Shown in pieces: positions 25,076-33,320 of a stretch of 40,914 nt of DNA. Positions within the stretch are counted from its first letter, which is position 1. Each line of letters starts with the position of its first letter. This stretch comes from Prochlorococcus sp. AG-402-G19 (GTDB lineage Bacteria > Cyanobacteriota > Cyanobacteriia > PCC-6307 > Cyanobiaceae), in NCBI GenBank assembly GCA_003279455.1, contig QCHU01000010.1:1-40914 (forward strand), given 5' to 3'. The translations under genes were made by a program, and so were the position numbers. The notes under the pieces were generated by a model that worked only from the letters and a program-made list of their open reading frames with translations, did no database searches and had not been told where the DNA came from.

Positions 25076-25768
25076 ATGGCTGTAGTTTCTCTTTCAGAGA
25101 TGATGGAAGCTGGTGCTCATTTTGGGCATCAGACAAGAAGATGGAATCCCAAGATGTCCCGTTACATCTACTCCGCTCGCAATGGGGTTCATATTATTGA
25201 TCTAGTTAAGACCGCTGTTTGCATGAACAGTGCTTATAAATGGACTAGAGGAGCCGCCAGAAGTGGTAAAAGATTCCTTTTTGTCGGAACAAAAAAACAA
25301 GCTTCCGAAGTAGTTGCTCAAGAAGCCATTAGATGCGGAGCATCTTACGTAAATCAAAGATGGCTTGGAGGGATGCTTACAAATTGGACAACAATGAAAG
25401 CGAGAATTGATCGACTAAAAGATCTTGAAAGAATGGAATCTAGTGGTTCTATTGCAATGCGCCCCAAGAAGGAGGGTGCCGTTTTACGTAGAGAATTAGA
25501 ACGTTTGCAAAAATACCTTGGTGGACTAAAAGGAATGAGACGTCTCCCTGATGTTGTAGTTCTAGTCGATCAAAGGCGCGAAACAAACGCTGTTCTAGAG
25601 GCTAGAAAACTTGATATTCCGTTAGTTTCAATGCTTGATACTAATTGCGATCCAGATCTATGCGAAATCCCTATACCATGTAATGATGATGCAGTTCGAT
25701 CTGTTCAACTAGTTTTGGGCCGATTAGCTGATGCTATTAATGAAGGGAGACATGGCACTAATGAATAG
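25076..25768 (+). CDS. rpsB: 30S ribosomal protein S2
   Basis: The protein has the S2 signatures [19 protein letters not shown] at the start, [35 protein letters not shown] and VVLVDQRRE, with LDTNCDP near the C-terminus. The reading frame is open to a GTG at 25046 (adding [10 protein letters not shown]), but the conserved cyanobacterial start is the ATG at 25076 (MAVVSLSEM), 230 codons. It sits on the small subunit and recruits S1. tsf follows 60 bases later, the common bacterial order. Confidence 0.96.
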   Translation: MAVVSLSEMMEAGAHFGHQTRRWNPKMSRYIYSARNGVHIIDLVKTAVCMNSAYKWTRGAARSGKRFLFVGTKKQASEVVAQEAIRCGASYVNQRWLGGMLTNWTTMKARIDRLKDLERMESSGSIAMRPKKEGAVLRRELERLQKYLGGLKGMRRLPDVVVLVDQRRETNAVLEARKLDIPLVSMLDTNCDPDLCEIPIPCNDDAVRSVQLVLGRLADAINEGRHGTNE

Positions 25769-25828
25769 CTAATTTACTTGTAATATAAATTCTTATTTTA
25801 ATCTAATTCATCACTACACCTACATAAA

Positions 25829-26485
25829 ATGCCGGAGATAACAGCAAAACTCGTTAAAGAACTTCGAGACAAAACATCTGCAGGAATGATGGACTGCAAA
25901 AAAGCCCTGATTGAGAACAAGGGTGACATGGAAAAGTCTATTGAATGGCTACGACAAAAAGGTATAGCCAGTGCGGAAAAGAAATCAGGTAGAGTTGCTG
26001 CTGAGGGAGCGGTTGGTAGTTATATCCATACAGGCTCTCGTGTTGGTGTCCTTTTAGAGTTGAACTGCGAGACCGACTTTGTAGCTAGAGGAGATTTATT
26101 CCAAGGCCTATTGAGAGATCTTTCAATGCAAGTAGCCGCTTGTCCAAGTGTTGAGTATGTAAGCGTTGATCAAATTCCTGAGGCTATTGCAAGCAAGGAG
26201 AAGGAAATTGAGATGGGAAGAGATGATCTCTCAGGTAAGCCTGATCAAATAAAAGAAAAAATTGTAGAAGGACGAATAGGCAAGAGATTAAAAGAGATGG
26301 CTCTTTTAGAACAACCATTCATTAAGGATAGTTCAATAAATGTTGAAGAGCTAGTAAAACAAGTTGCTGGTAAAACAGGAGAGAACATAAAGGTACGTAG
26401 ATTTACTAGATATACTCTTGGCGAGGGTATTGATGTTAAAAGCTCAGATTTTGCAGAAGAGGTTGCATCAATGACCTCAGCTTAA
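25829..26485 (+). CDS. tsf: Translation elongation factor EF-Ts
   Basis: The 218-residue protein has the UBA-like N-terminal domain with [20 protein letters not shown], then [18 protein letters not shown] and [17 protein letters not shown], all EF-Ts hallmarks. It exchanges GDP for GTP on EF-Tu. Length is normal for the short bacterial form. It is followed by the hypothetical at 26488 after only 2 bases, so that gene is probably cotranscribed. Confidence 0.97.
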   Translation: MPEITAKLVKELRDKTSAGMMDCKKALIENKGDMEKSIEWLRQKGIASAEKKSGRVAAEGAVGSYIHTGSRVGVLLELNCETDFVARGDLFQGLLRDLSMQVAACPSVEYVSVDQIPEAIASKEKEIEMGRDDLSGKPDQIKEKIVEGRIGKRLKEMALLEQPFIKDSSINVEELVKQVAGKTGENIKVRRFTRYTLGEGIDVKSSDFAEEVASMTSA

Positions 26486-26487
26486 TT

Positions 26488-27687
26488 TTGTCAAAAAATA
26501 AGTATTTATTGGATTCTAATTTTGATCCTTTAGATCAAATAAGTTTACTAAAGGAAAAATGTAATAACATATCACCTCTTATATATAGAGCTGCCTCTGT
26601 TTATCTTGAGGAGCTGAGAAATTTGCTACCTCAAACTATAAGAACCACATTATTTTCTTTCATCACTGATCGGCCTGGAGATGATTTTGGGTTCTCAACA
26701 TTTAGTTCAAGAAAGCTATTTCAGTTGAAAATTGATAAATTAGTTTCGGATAATATTTCTCTAATAACAATTGAACATTTAATAGAGTTGGCTAAGAAAA
26801 TTGATCAAGAAAATATTCGTCATTTAAGTAATCTTAAAAATGAAATGTCAAATGTACTAAATTTAAAAGATGATTCTAAAAAATCAGAACCATTAAGCAC
26901 TGTTAATTCAATTCACATAAGTTCAATACCGCCATTGGAAAATTTATCAATTATTGAAGGATGGAATGGTGAATTAAAGGCTCCATATGCAATTGATAAT
27001 AATGAAATTTATATGAAAAGTACAAACACTGAAAATGAGTTTTTAATGAAAAATACAAATAAGGAATATGACCAATTAAAAGAAGATGATAAGAATACGG
27101 ATACTTTTAATATAAAAAGTAAAGATTTTGAAGTGTTGCAGTCAATATTTGCATTGACCGATGAATCTAATTCAACTGATTTAGATACCAACACTGATGA
27201 TTTTTATGAGTCCTCCTCTAGTGATGATGTTATAGACAATAGATTTCTTCCACAATCACCAATTGGACTATATGAGTGGATTGTTTCTATAGATACAGCT
27301 TTGATTAGAAGATTGCGTGACGTATCAGATTCCATTAATACTGAGCTTTTAAAATCAGGTATTGTAAATACTCTGATTCCAATAAATATTTTAGATGCGG
27401 CTTTATCTGGTCAATTAATTTCTTCTAAATCTATATCCAATATTCTTACTTTTAAATTGCCAACTAATAATCCTTTAGTTCCTTCTGGTGGATTAGATAT
27501 TGATTGCTTGCTAATTACTCCGTGGGATATGGAATTTGATAATCCAAGACTTAGAAAAAATAGGACTAACATTAAACATTATCAAAATGTACTTTTGGGT
27601 ATGATTAAACAGCAACGTTACTGGGAAGGTCGCTCATTAGCAGAAGAGGTTAATAGAGAATGGTGGAAGGACACAACCAAAATTTAA
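26488..27687 (+). CDS. Cyanobacterial hypothetical protein (399 aa) between tsf and recG
   Basis: The N-terminal part (1-120) is helical, with LDQISLLKEKCNNISPLIYR and ELRNLLPQTIRTTLFSFITD; a low-complexity middle (about 120-255) is rich in Ser, Asn, Asp and Glu; the C-terminal 140 residues are folded-looking, with GLYEWIVSIDTALIRRLRDV and QQRYWEGRSLAEEVNREWW. No catalytic motif seen. It starts with TTG 2 bases after tsf and its end overlaps recG by 28 bases, so translational coupling with recG is plausible. Conserved in position in picocyanobacteria as I remember; function unknown. Confidence 0.75.
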   Translation: MSKNKYLLDSNFDPLDQISLLKEKCNNISPLIYRAASVYLEELRNLLPQTIRTTLFSFITDRPGDDFGFSTFSSRKLFQLKIDKLVSDNISLITIEHLIELAKKIDQENIRHLSNLKNEMSNVLNLKDDSKKSEPLSTVNSIHISSIPPLENLSIIEGWNGELKAPYAIDNNEIYMKSTNTENEFLMKNTNKEYDQLKEDDKNTDTFNIKSKDFEVLQSIFALTDESNSTDLDTNTDDFYESSSSDDVIDNRFLPQSPIGLYEWIVSIDTALIRRLRDVSDSINTELLKSGIVNTLIPINILDAALSGQLISSKSISNILTFKLPTNNPLVPSGGLDIDCLLITPWDMEFDNPRLRKNRTNIKHYQNVLLGMIKQQRYWEGRSLAEEVNREWWKDTTKI

Positions 27688-30200
27688 GTAGTAATGATTC
27701 AATACCTACTCCTGGTAGCAATTCAGGTGAACTAATAACATGGGTTCGACCTTTACAACAAGCATTAACAGTTGAAGTTGATCACGGGTTTAATAATATT
27801 CAAGGTAGAACTAATAAATTTTCTTCTTTTGTAAGTGAATATTTATTAAACTACCCATCTATAGTTGTTACAGAATCTGATCTTTCTAAATTAAAGAAAT
27901 TAGCCCTGGATTATAAAAATTATCCATCTTTGTCCATTGATGATAGACGAAGAATAATAGTTAAGACAAGACAGACTCTTCATAATCTATATAAATATCA
28001 AGAAAACAATGAGAAAATACAACAAAAAAAATTAAAAATAAGAAGTGTGTATGATTCTGTTGGATCTACGAGAAGTTCTTCGGTAGATTTATTAAGTTTA
28101 GGAAGTTCGATTTCAGCCGTTAAGGGTGTTGGACCAAAACAAGCTGAGAGGTTGTCTACACTTGGCCTTTTTTTTATTCGTGATCTCTTAAAGTATTTCC
28201 CTCGTGATTATGTTGATTACACCTCTTTGAAAACTATAGATAAATTACAAGCAGGTCAGAATGTAACGATTGTCGCGAAAGTTAGACGATGCAGTTCATT
28301 TAGAAGTCCTAAAAATCCAAATCTTTCTATTCTTGAATTGTTTTTAAAAGATAGGACTGGTGGAATTAAAGTTACAAGATTTTTTGCAGGTAGTCGTGGC
28401 AGGAGTATTGCCTATGTAAAATCTCAACAAAGTTTGTATGCTGTTGGTTCGACTGTTGCGGTAAGTGGGTTAGTTAAAGAAAGTAAATATGGTAAATCAT
28501 TAAACGATCCCTTGATAGAAATTATCGATAGTCCTAACAGTTATTTGAAATCTAGAACTATTGGTCAGATATTCCCTGTTTATTCTTTAACTGAAGGTAT
28601 TACTGCTGACAAATTCAGAGATCTAATTCTGACTATTATTTATTTAACATCTGAAATTAAGGATCCACTTCCGAAAGACACATTAAATAGATTAGATCTA
28701 CTAACTAAGAAAGAAGCTTTTTTTCATATTCATAACCCTGAGAATTCAAAAATTTTGGCTAAAGCAAAAAGAAGAATTGTATTCGAAGAGTTTCTGTTAT
28801 TGCAGCTTAGTCTTCTTTTAAGACGCGATTTGCATAAGAAATGTAATTCTCCTCAATTAAGCATTGAGCTAAGTAGTAATAGCCTTGTCAAGAAATTTTT
28901 GAGTATTCTTCCTTTCTCTCTAACAAATGCTCAAACAAGAGTTTTGGAGGAAATTGAATCAGATATAGTCAAAGCCGAGCCAATGTCTCGACTATTACAA
29001 GGCGATGTTGGTAGTGGGAAGACTGTTATCGCTATAGCAGCACTACTCAGTGCCGTCCAATCTGGATGGCAAGGTGCTCTTATGGCACCAACTGAGGTTC
29101 TTGCCAACCAACATTATCAAACACTAAGCAAATGGATCCCTCAACTTGAAGTGAACGTAGATTTGTTAACTGGTTCTACACCCAAGTCTCGACGTAAACA
29201 AATTTTCACAGATTTAGCAAATGGTTCTACTAAAGTTCTTGTTGGAACTCATGCAATATTTGAAGACAAAGTTATCTTTGAAAGACTTGGTCTTGTCGTC
29301 GTTGATGAGCAGCATCGCTTTGGTGTTAAACAGAGGAACAAACTTTTGAATAAAGGTTTACAACCTCACTTGCTTACGATGACAGCCACACCTATTCCTA
29401 GAACTCTTGCACTTACTTTGCATGGTGATCTCGATGTGAGTCAATTAGATGAGCTTCCACCTGGTCGAACTCCTATAGATACTAAGCTGATCTCACCAAA
29501 AGAAAAGAATTATGCTTATGATTTAATCAGGAATGAAATTAATAAAGGACATCAAATTTATGTTGTATTACCTTTGATTGAAGAATCTGAGAAACTACAA
29601 ATTAGTTCAGCAATTGATGTACATCATGAGTTGTCTACTGATGTTTTTTCAGATTTTGTTGTTGACTTATTGCATGGCAAAATGAAGAGTGTTGAAAAGA
29701 AAGAGGTCATACAGAATTTTATCAACAAAAAAAGTGACATACTAGTTTCTACTACAGTTATAGAAGTAGGTGTTGACGTGCCAAATGCCAGTGTAATGTT
29801 AATTGAGGATTCCGATCGTTTTGGTCTTGCTCAATTGCATCAATTAAGGGGTCGAGTTGGAAGGGGCGCCTCCAAGTCATACTGTCTCTTGAGTCATCAA
29901 AATAAAAATAAAACATCTCGACAAAGATTGGAAGTCCTTGCAAATTCCAATGACGGATTTGAAATTTCTGAAATTGACTTGCGTTTTCGTGGACCTGGAC
30001 AAGTATTAGGTACAAAACAATCTGGCTTGCCTGATTTTGCATTGGCATCATTAGCTGATGATGCTGACGTGCTTGAACTTGCACGGAATGAGGCTCGTCA
30101 TATTTTAGATACCGATCCTGAGCTTAAAAATAACTCTACTCTTCGTTTGCTTATAAAAGAACAGTGGGAAAAACTTAAAATTGCTAATAAACTAAATTAA
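27660..30200 (+). CDS. recG: ATP-dependent DNA helicase RecG
   Basis: The 846-residue protein has a wedge/OB domain starting with SAVKGVGPKQAERLSTLGLF near residue 152 and YFPRDYVDYT, then helicase motifs: Q-region LTNAQTRVLEEI, Walker A LLQGDVGSGKTVIA near 442, Walker B VVVDEQHRFG (DEQH), TATPIPRTLAL, and the C-terminal QLHQLRGRVGRG. RecG rewinds stalled forks and branch-migrates Holliday junctions. It carries about 150 residues before the wedge, longer than E. coli RecG (693) and usual for cyanobacteria. Start ATG 27660 overlaps the preceding gene. Confidence 0.95.
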   Translation: MVEGHNQNLSSNDSIPTPGSNSGELITWVRPLQQALTVEVDHGFNNIQGRTNKFSSFVSEYLLNYPSIVVTESDLSKLKKLALDYKNYPSLSIDDRRRIIVKTRQTLHNLYKYQENNEKIQQKKLKIRSVYDSVGSTRSSSVDLLSLGSSISAVKGVGPKQAERLSTLGLFFIRDLLKYFPRDYVDYTSLKTIDKLQAGQNVTIVAKVRRCSSFRSPKNPNLSILELFLKDRTGGIKVTRFFAGSRGRSIAYVKSQQSLYAVGSTVAVSGLVKESKYGKSLNDPLIEIIDSPNSYLKSRTIGQIFPVYSLTEGITADKFRDLILTIIYLTSEIKDPLPKDTLNRLDLLTKKEAFFHIHNPENSKILAKAKRRIVFEEFLLLQLSLLLRRDLHKKCNSPQLSIELSSNSLVKKFLSILPFSLTNAQTRVLEEIESDIVKAEPMSRLLQGDVGSGKTVIAIAALLSAVQSGWQGALMAPTEVLANQHYQTLSKWIPQLEVNVDLLTGSTPKSRRKQIFTDLANGSTKVLVGTHAIFEDKVIFERLGLVVVDEQHRFGVKQRNKLLNKGLQPHLLTMTATPIPRTLALTLHGDLDVSQLDELPPGRTPIDTKLISPKEKNYAYDLIRNEINKGHQIYVVLPLIEESEKLQISSAIDVHHELSTDVFSDFVVDLLHGKMKSVEKKEVIQNFINKKSDILVSTTVIEVGVDVPNASVMLIEDSDRFGLAQLHQLRGRVGRGASKSYCLLSHQNKNKTSRQRLEVLANSNDGFEISEIDLRFRGPGQVLGTKQSGLPDFALASLADDADVLELARNEARHILDTDPELKNNSTLRLLIKEQWEKLKIANKLN

Positions 30201-30251
30201 TATTTTGGTTAAATAACTATTGAATTCATTTAATTTTAAAGCTAGAATTCA

Positions 30252-31058
30252 ATGAAGATTTGTATGAAGGATGAAATTTTTTGTTTATATTTTCTACAAA
30301 TTATGAAGATGAAACCTTGGACTAATTTAAAAATAAATGAATGTAATGAGCCTTTAATTTCTATTCCACAATCTATATTTCGATTAACACCTCATCCTTA
30401 TATGTCTTTAGGTGCTCCATATTTAACTGGCGCGGATCCATGGGTTTTACGTAGTAGTGCTTTGAGAAGATTGATTCAAGCACAACAATATCTTTTCGAG
30501 ATTAATCCTCAATTACAGTTGGCTTTGTTTGATGCTTGGAGGCCTATTTCTGTTCAAAAATTTATGTTTGATTACACCATGCAAGAAATTTGCAGCTCGA
30601 GAGGAATTGATATTAACAAACTCTCTATAAATGTAGACATAACTGATGTGATTGATGAAGTAGGTCGGTTTTGGGCACAACCGTCATCTAATCCCCTTAC
30701 GCCTCCTCCTCATAGTACTGGTGGTGCGATTGATTTGACTCTTGCTGATATGACAGGTAAAACCCTAGATCTTGGAGGGGAAATTGATTTTATTGGGGCT
30801 GAATCAACACCAGATTTTTATAAGAATGACAATTCCAGGATTCCTTGTTCAAAAGATCAAGTTTTTCAATATAGAAGATCTCTTTTATTTACAGTTATGG
30901 AAAAGGCTGGATTTGTTCAACATCCAAACGAATGGTGGCATTTTAGCTATGGAGATCAATTATGGTCTTGGTTAAGTCATAAAGGCAATGCTATTTATGG
31001 AGCTGCACTTGAAGTTAATAAAGACATTACAATTTCAGAACCAAGTTTAGTCACATGA
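30252..31058 (+). CDS. D-alanyl-D-alanine dipeptidase-like (VanX, M15D)
   Basis: The protein shows VanX-family landmarks: LALFDAWRPISVQKF near residue 94, the zinc site PPHSTGGAIDLTLAD near 155 (His and Asp) and the catalytic EWWHFSYGD near 226 (Glu plus His). It would cleave D-Ala-D-Ala or a related dipeptide in peptidoglycan recycling. The N-terminal 17 residues (MKICMKDEIFCLYFLQI) are probably not real; ATG at 30303 or 30309 (MKPWTN) is the better start and gives about 250 residues. Its last 64 bases overlap the sulfite reductase gene on the other strand. Confidence 0.88.
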   Translation: MKICMKDEIFCLYFLQIMKMKPWTNLKINECNEPLISIPQSIFRLTPHPYMSLGAPYLTGADPWVLRSSALRRLIQAQQYLFEINPQLQLALFDAWRPISVQKFMFDYTMQEICSSRGIDINKLSINVDITDVIDEVGRFWAQPSSNPLTPPPHSTGGAIDLTLADMTGKTLDLGGEIDFIGAESTPDFYKNDNSRIPCSKDQVFQYRRSLLFTVMEKAGFVQHPNEWWHFSYGDQLWSWLSHKGNAIYGAALEVNKDITISEPSLVT

Positions 31059-33139
31059 TCTCCAAGACTTGATGATAGGCCAGTATCTTTCCAGTTAAGG
31101 AATAAAGGCTCTAATGTCTTCTCCAATTCATTGATAGGCATTTTTTGTAGATAAGGAGTCGCTAATCTTTGTAAATTAGTACTACCACCAAGCCATAGTT
31201 GGTATTGATTTAAGCCACTACCAACTAGCGCTAATTCTGCCATGTATGGGCGAGCACATCCGTTTGGGCAGCCTGTTACTCTTACTAATATTGATTTGCT
31301 TATCTCTAATCTTTTTAATTGATTGTTTATTCGCTCTAAGAGCTCTGGTAAAAATCTCTCTGCTTCAGTCATCGCAAGTCCACATAATGGTAGGGCTGGA
31401 CAAGCCATTGCATGCCTGGTTATTGGGTCAGGGCTTTCTGGCTTATTAAAACCAATACTAATTAGATCATTATTTACACTAACTTTTTGATAATTACCAA
31501 TATTACACAATAGTAAATCTTGGTTGGGAGTTAAACGTACATCCAATGCATATTTTTCAACTATATTTCTCAACTCTTTCTTTATTTCACCATTAAGCCT
31601 ACCTGATAATAGTGGTAAACCAACAAACCATAATTTCTCAGATTGTCTATTCCAGCCTAGATAATCTTCAAGTTTTACATCCCCTTCATCCCTTAAGTTT
31701 CCAATCTTTTTTGTAAAATATTTCGTTGTTAACTGTTTCTTAAACCAATCGACACCCATGTCATGCAAAACATATTTAAGTCTTGAATGTCTACGCGTTT
31801 TTCTATCTCCATAATCTCTTTGAAGAGCGAGAATAGATTGAACAAGTTCTAATATGTATTGCCCTTCTACAAAACCAATTGGATCTGCTATCCTCGCAAA
31901 TGTTGTATCTAAATTGTGTGTTCTACCCATACCTCCTCCTGCGTAGACATTACATCCTTCTAGTATTCCTTTTGAATTTGTGAACGTCACTAGACCTATA
32001 TCATGAGTAAGGATATCCACAGAGTTATCTCCTGGTACTGTGGTTGCACATTTGAATTTTCTTGGCAAGTAGGTTGCACCATATAAAGGTTCATTTTTAT
32101 CCCCACTAAAAACGCCAGGATTTCTTTGCAGCCTCCTTTTGTTTTTGACTTCAGAAGATGGCTTGATAGCATATTTCATTTCGCCATCAACCCATAAATC
32201 AAGGTATGTTTTCTCGGCTTTTTGGGGCGATAAAATATCTGCAATATCATTGGCTAATTTTCTAGCAGCAGGATAAGATCCTTTTTCGTAGGGTGCCGCT
32301 GGAGCCATTACATTTCTGTTGACGTCTCCACAAGCTGCAAGGGTTGACCCCATCGACTTCACTATCGTTCCTATTACTTCTTTAATATTCCCTTTTTTTA
32401 TTCCATGCATTTGAAAGCATTGCCGAGTAGTAGCTCTAAGCGTTTTATTACCTAGTCGATCAGAGAGATCATCTAAGGCAACAAAAAGTGGACCTGGAAC
32501 TAAACCAGCTGGATTTCTTAGTCTTAGCATCATTTGCCAGTCTTTGCCTGTGCCGCCTCTCTTTCTATGTTCCCGGTCATCTTGTTGATAACTACCGTGA
32601 AATTTTAAAAGTTGTACAGCGTCGTTCGTAAAGTGATCGCTGTCGTTTGATAATTCACTTTGTAGAGGTTCTTGTAAGTAATTACTATCGGCTTTAAATT
32701 GTTCAAATTTCGCTCTAGGAGAATTATTTGCTATGCAGGGAGAAGGAACAGTTTTTTCTATACAAAGATCATTTTTACTTCCATCTTCTTCAAAATTCAT
32801 CAGAGCTTCTATGGCTCCATTACTAAATCCAGCCTCTTTTAAGTCCTTTTCTATGTTTTTGGGAGATTCATTTGTATTACTATTTTTGACAGCCTCTAGT
32901 TTTATTCCCTTTGGTAAGGATTTATTTATCTGTTTTGCCTCTTCTTCTCTGAGCTTTTCATCAAATTTTTGTTGAATAATTATTTCTGCTGAGTTTATGT
33001 TCTCTTCGGCTTCTTTTTTTGTATTACCAATTTTTTTTACTACATCACATGTTCCAAAAGCATCCCTTAATTTGCCTCTCGGTACAGCAACCCTGAGGTA
33101 AAAACCCGATCTTCCAGGTATTTGAATTATCTTAGGCAA
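30995..33139 (-). CDS. sir: Ferredoxin-sulfite reductase with N-terminal extension
   Basis: Residues from about 141 match ferredoxin-sulfite reductase: FEQFKADSNYLQEPL, LLKFHGSYQQDDRE, then the [4Fe-4S]/siroheme cysteines in CPALPLCGLAMTEAER and TGCPNGCARPYMAELALVG. It reduces sulfite to sulfide in the cytoplasm. The 714-residue protein is about 75 residues longer than usual. Residues 1-140 (32720-33139) are extra: RSGFYLRVAVPRGKLRDAFG, then VVKKIGNTKKEAEENINSAE, a pattern of the N-terminal arm (DUF6538-like) of tyrosine recombinases, followed by a charged linker. The frame is open throughout. Start TTG at 33139; no Met lies between residue 114 and the reductase core. Confidence 0.9.
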   Translation of the reverse strand: MPKIIQIPGRSGFYLRVAVPRGKLRDAFGTCDVVKKIGNTKKEAEENINSAEIIIQQKFDEKLREEEAKQINKSLPKGIKLEAVKNSNTNESPKNIEKDLKEAGFSNGAIEALMNFEEDGSKNDLCIEKTVPSPCIANNSPRAKFEQFKADSNYLQEPLQSELSNDSDHFTNDAVQLLKFHGSYQQDDREHRKRGGTGKDWQMMLRLRNPAGLVPGPLFVALDDLSDRLGNKTLRATTRQCFQMHGIKKGNIKEVIGTIVKSMGSTLAACGDVNRNVMAPAAPYEKGSYPAARKLANDIADILSPQKAEKTYLDLWVDGEMKYAIKPSSEVKNKRRLQRNPGVFSGDKNEPLYGATYLPRKFKCATTVPGDNSVDILTHDIGLVTFTNSKGILEGCNVYAGGGMGRTHNLDTTFARIADPIGFVEGQYILELVQSILALQRDYGDRKTRRHSRLKYVLHDMGVDWFKKQLTTKYFTKKIGNLRDEGDVKLEDYLGWNRQSEKLWFVGLPLLSGRLNGEIKKELRNIVEKYALDVRLTPNQDLLLCNIGNYQKVSVNNDLISIGFNKPESPDPITRHAMACPALPLCGLAMTEAERFLPELLERINNQLKRLEISKSILVRVTGCPNGCARPYMAELALVGSGLNQYQLWLGGSTNLQRLATPYLQKMPINELEKTLEPLFLNWKDTGLSSSLGDHVTKLGSEIVMSLLTSSAAP

Positions 33140-33140
33140 T

Positions 33141-33162
33141 GGTACCTACACCGGTACCTACA
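33141..33162 (-). repeat. Tandem GGTACCTACA repeat upstream of sir
   Basis: GGTACCTACA occurs at 33141-33150 and 33153-33162, period 12, directly before the sir TTG. Read on the minus strand it is TGTAGGTACC twice; AGG of the proximal copy serves as ribosome binding site. A single copy of the same motif precedes the gene at 23756. It might be a sulfur- or redox-related operator, or a ribosome binding element. Confidence 0.4.
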
Positions 33163-33320
33163 GTGTATCATTTTCCGTGTTGAGTAGTGCCTAATTGTTC
33201 AAATAAAGCTATTACTGATCAAAGGTCCTATTTATTGAATATTAAATTTTTTCTAGGACACAGAATGTAGAAGTAATTCAGATTTAGATCTAATCTTGTT
33301 AGGAATATAAGGAAATTTTT

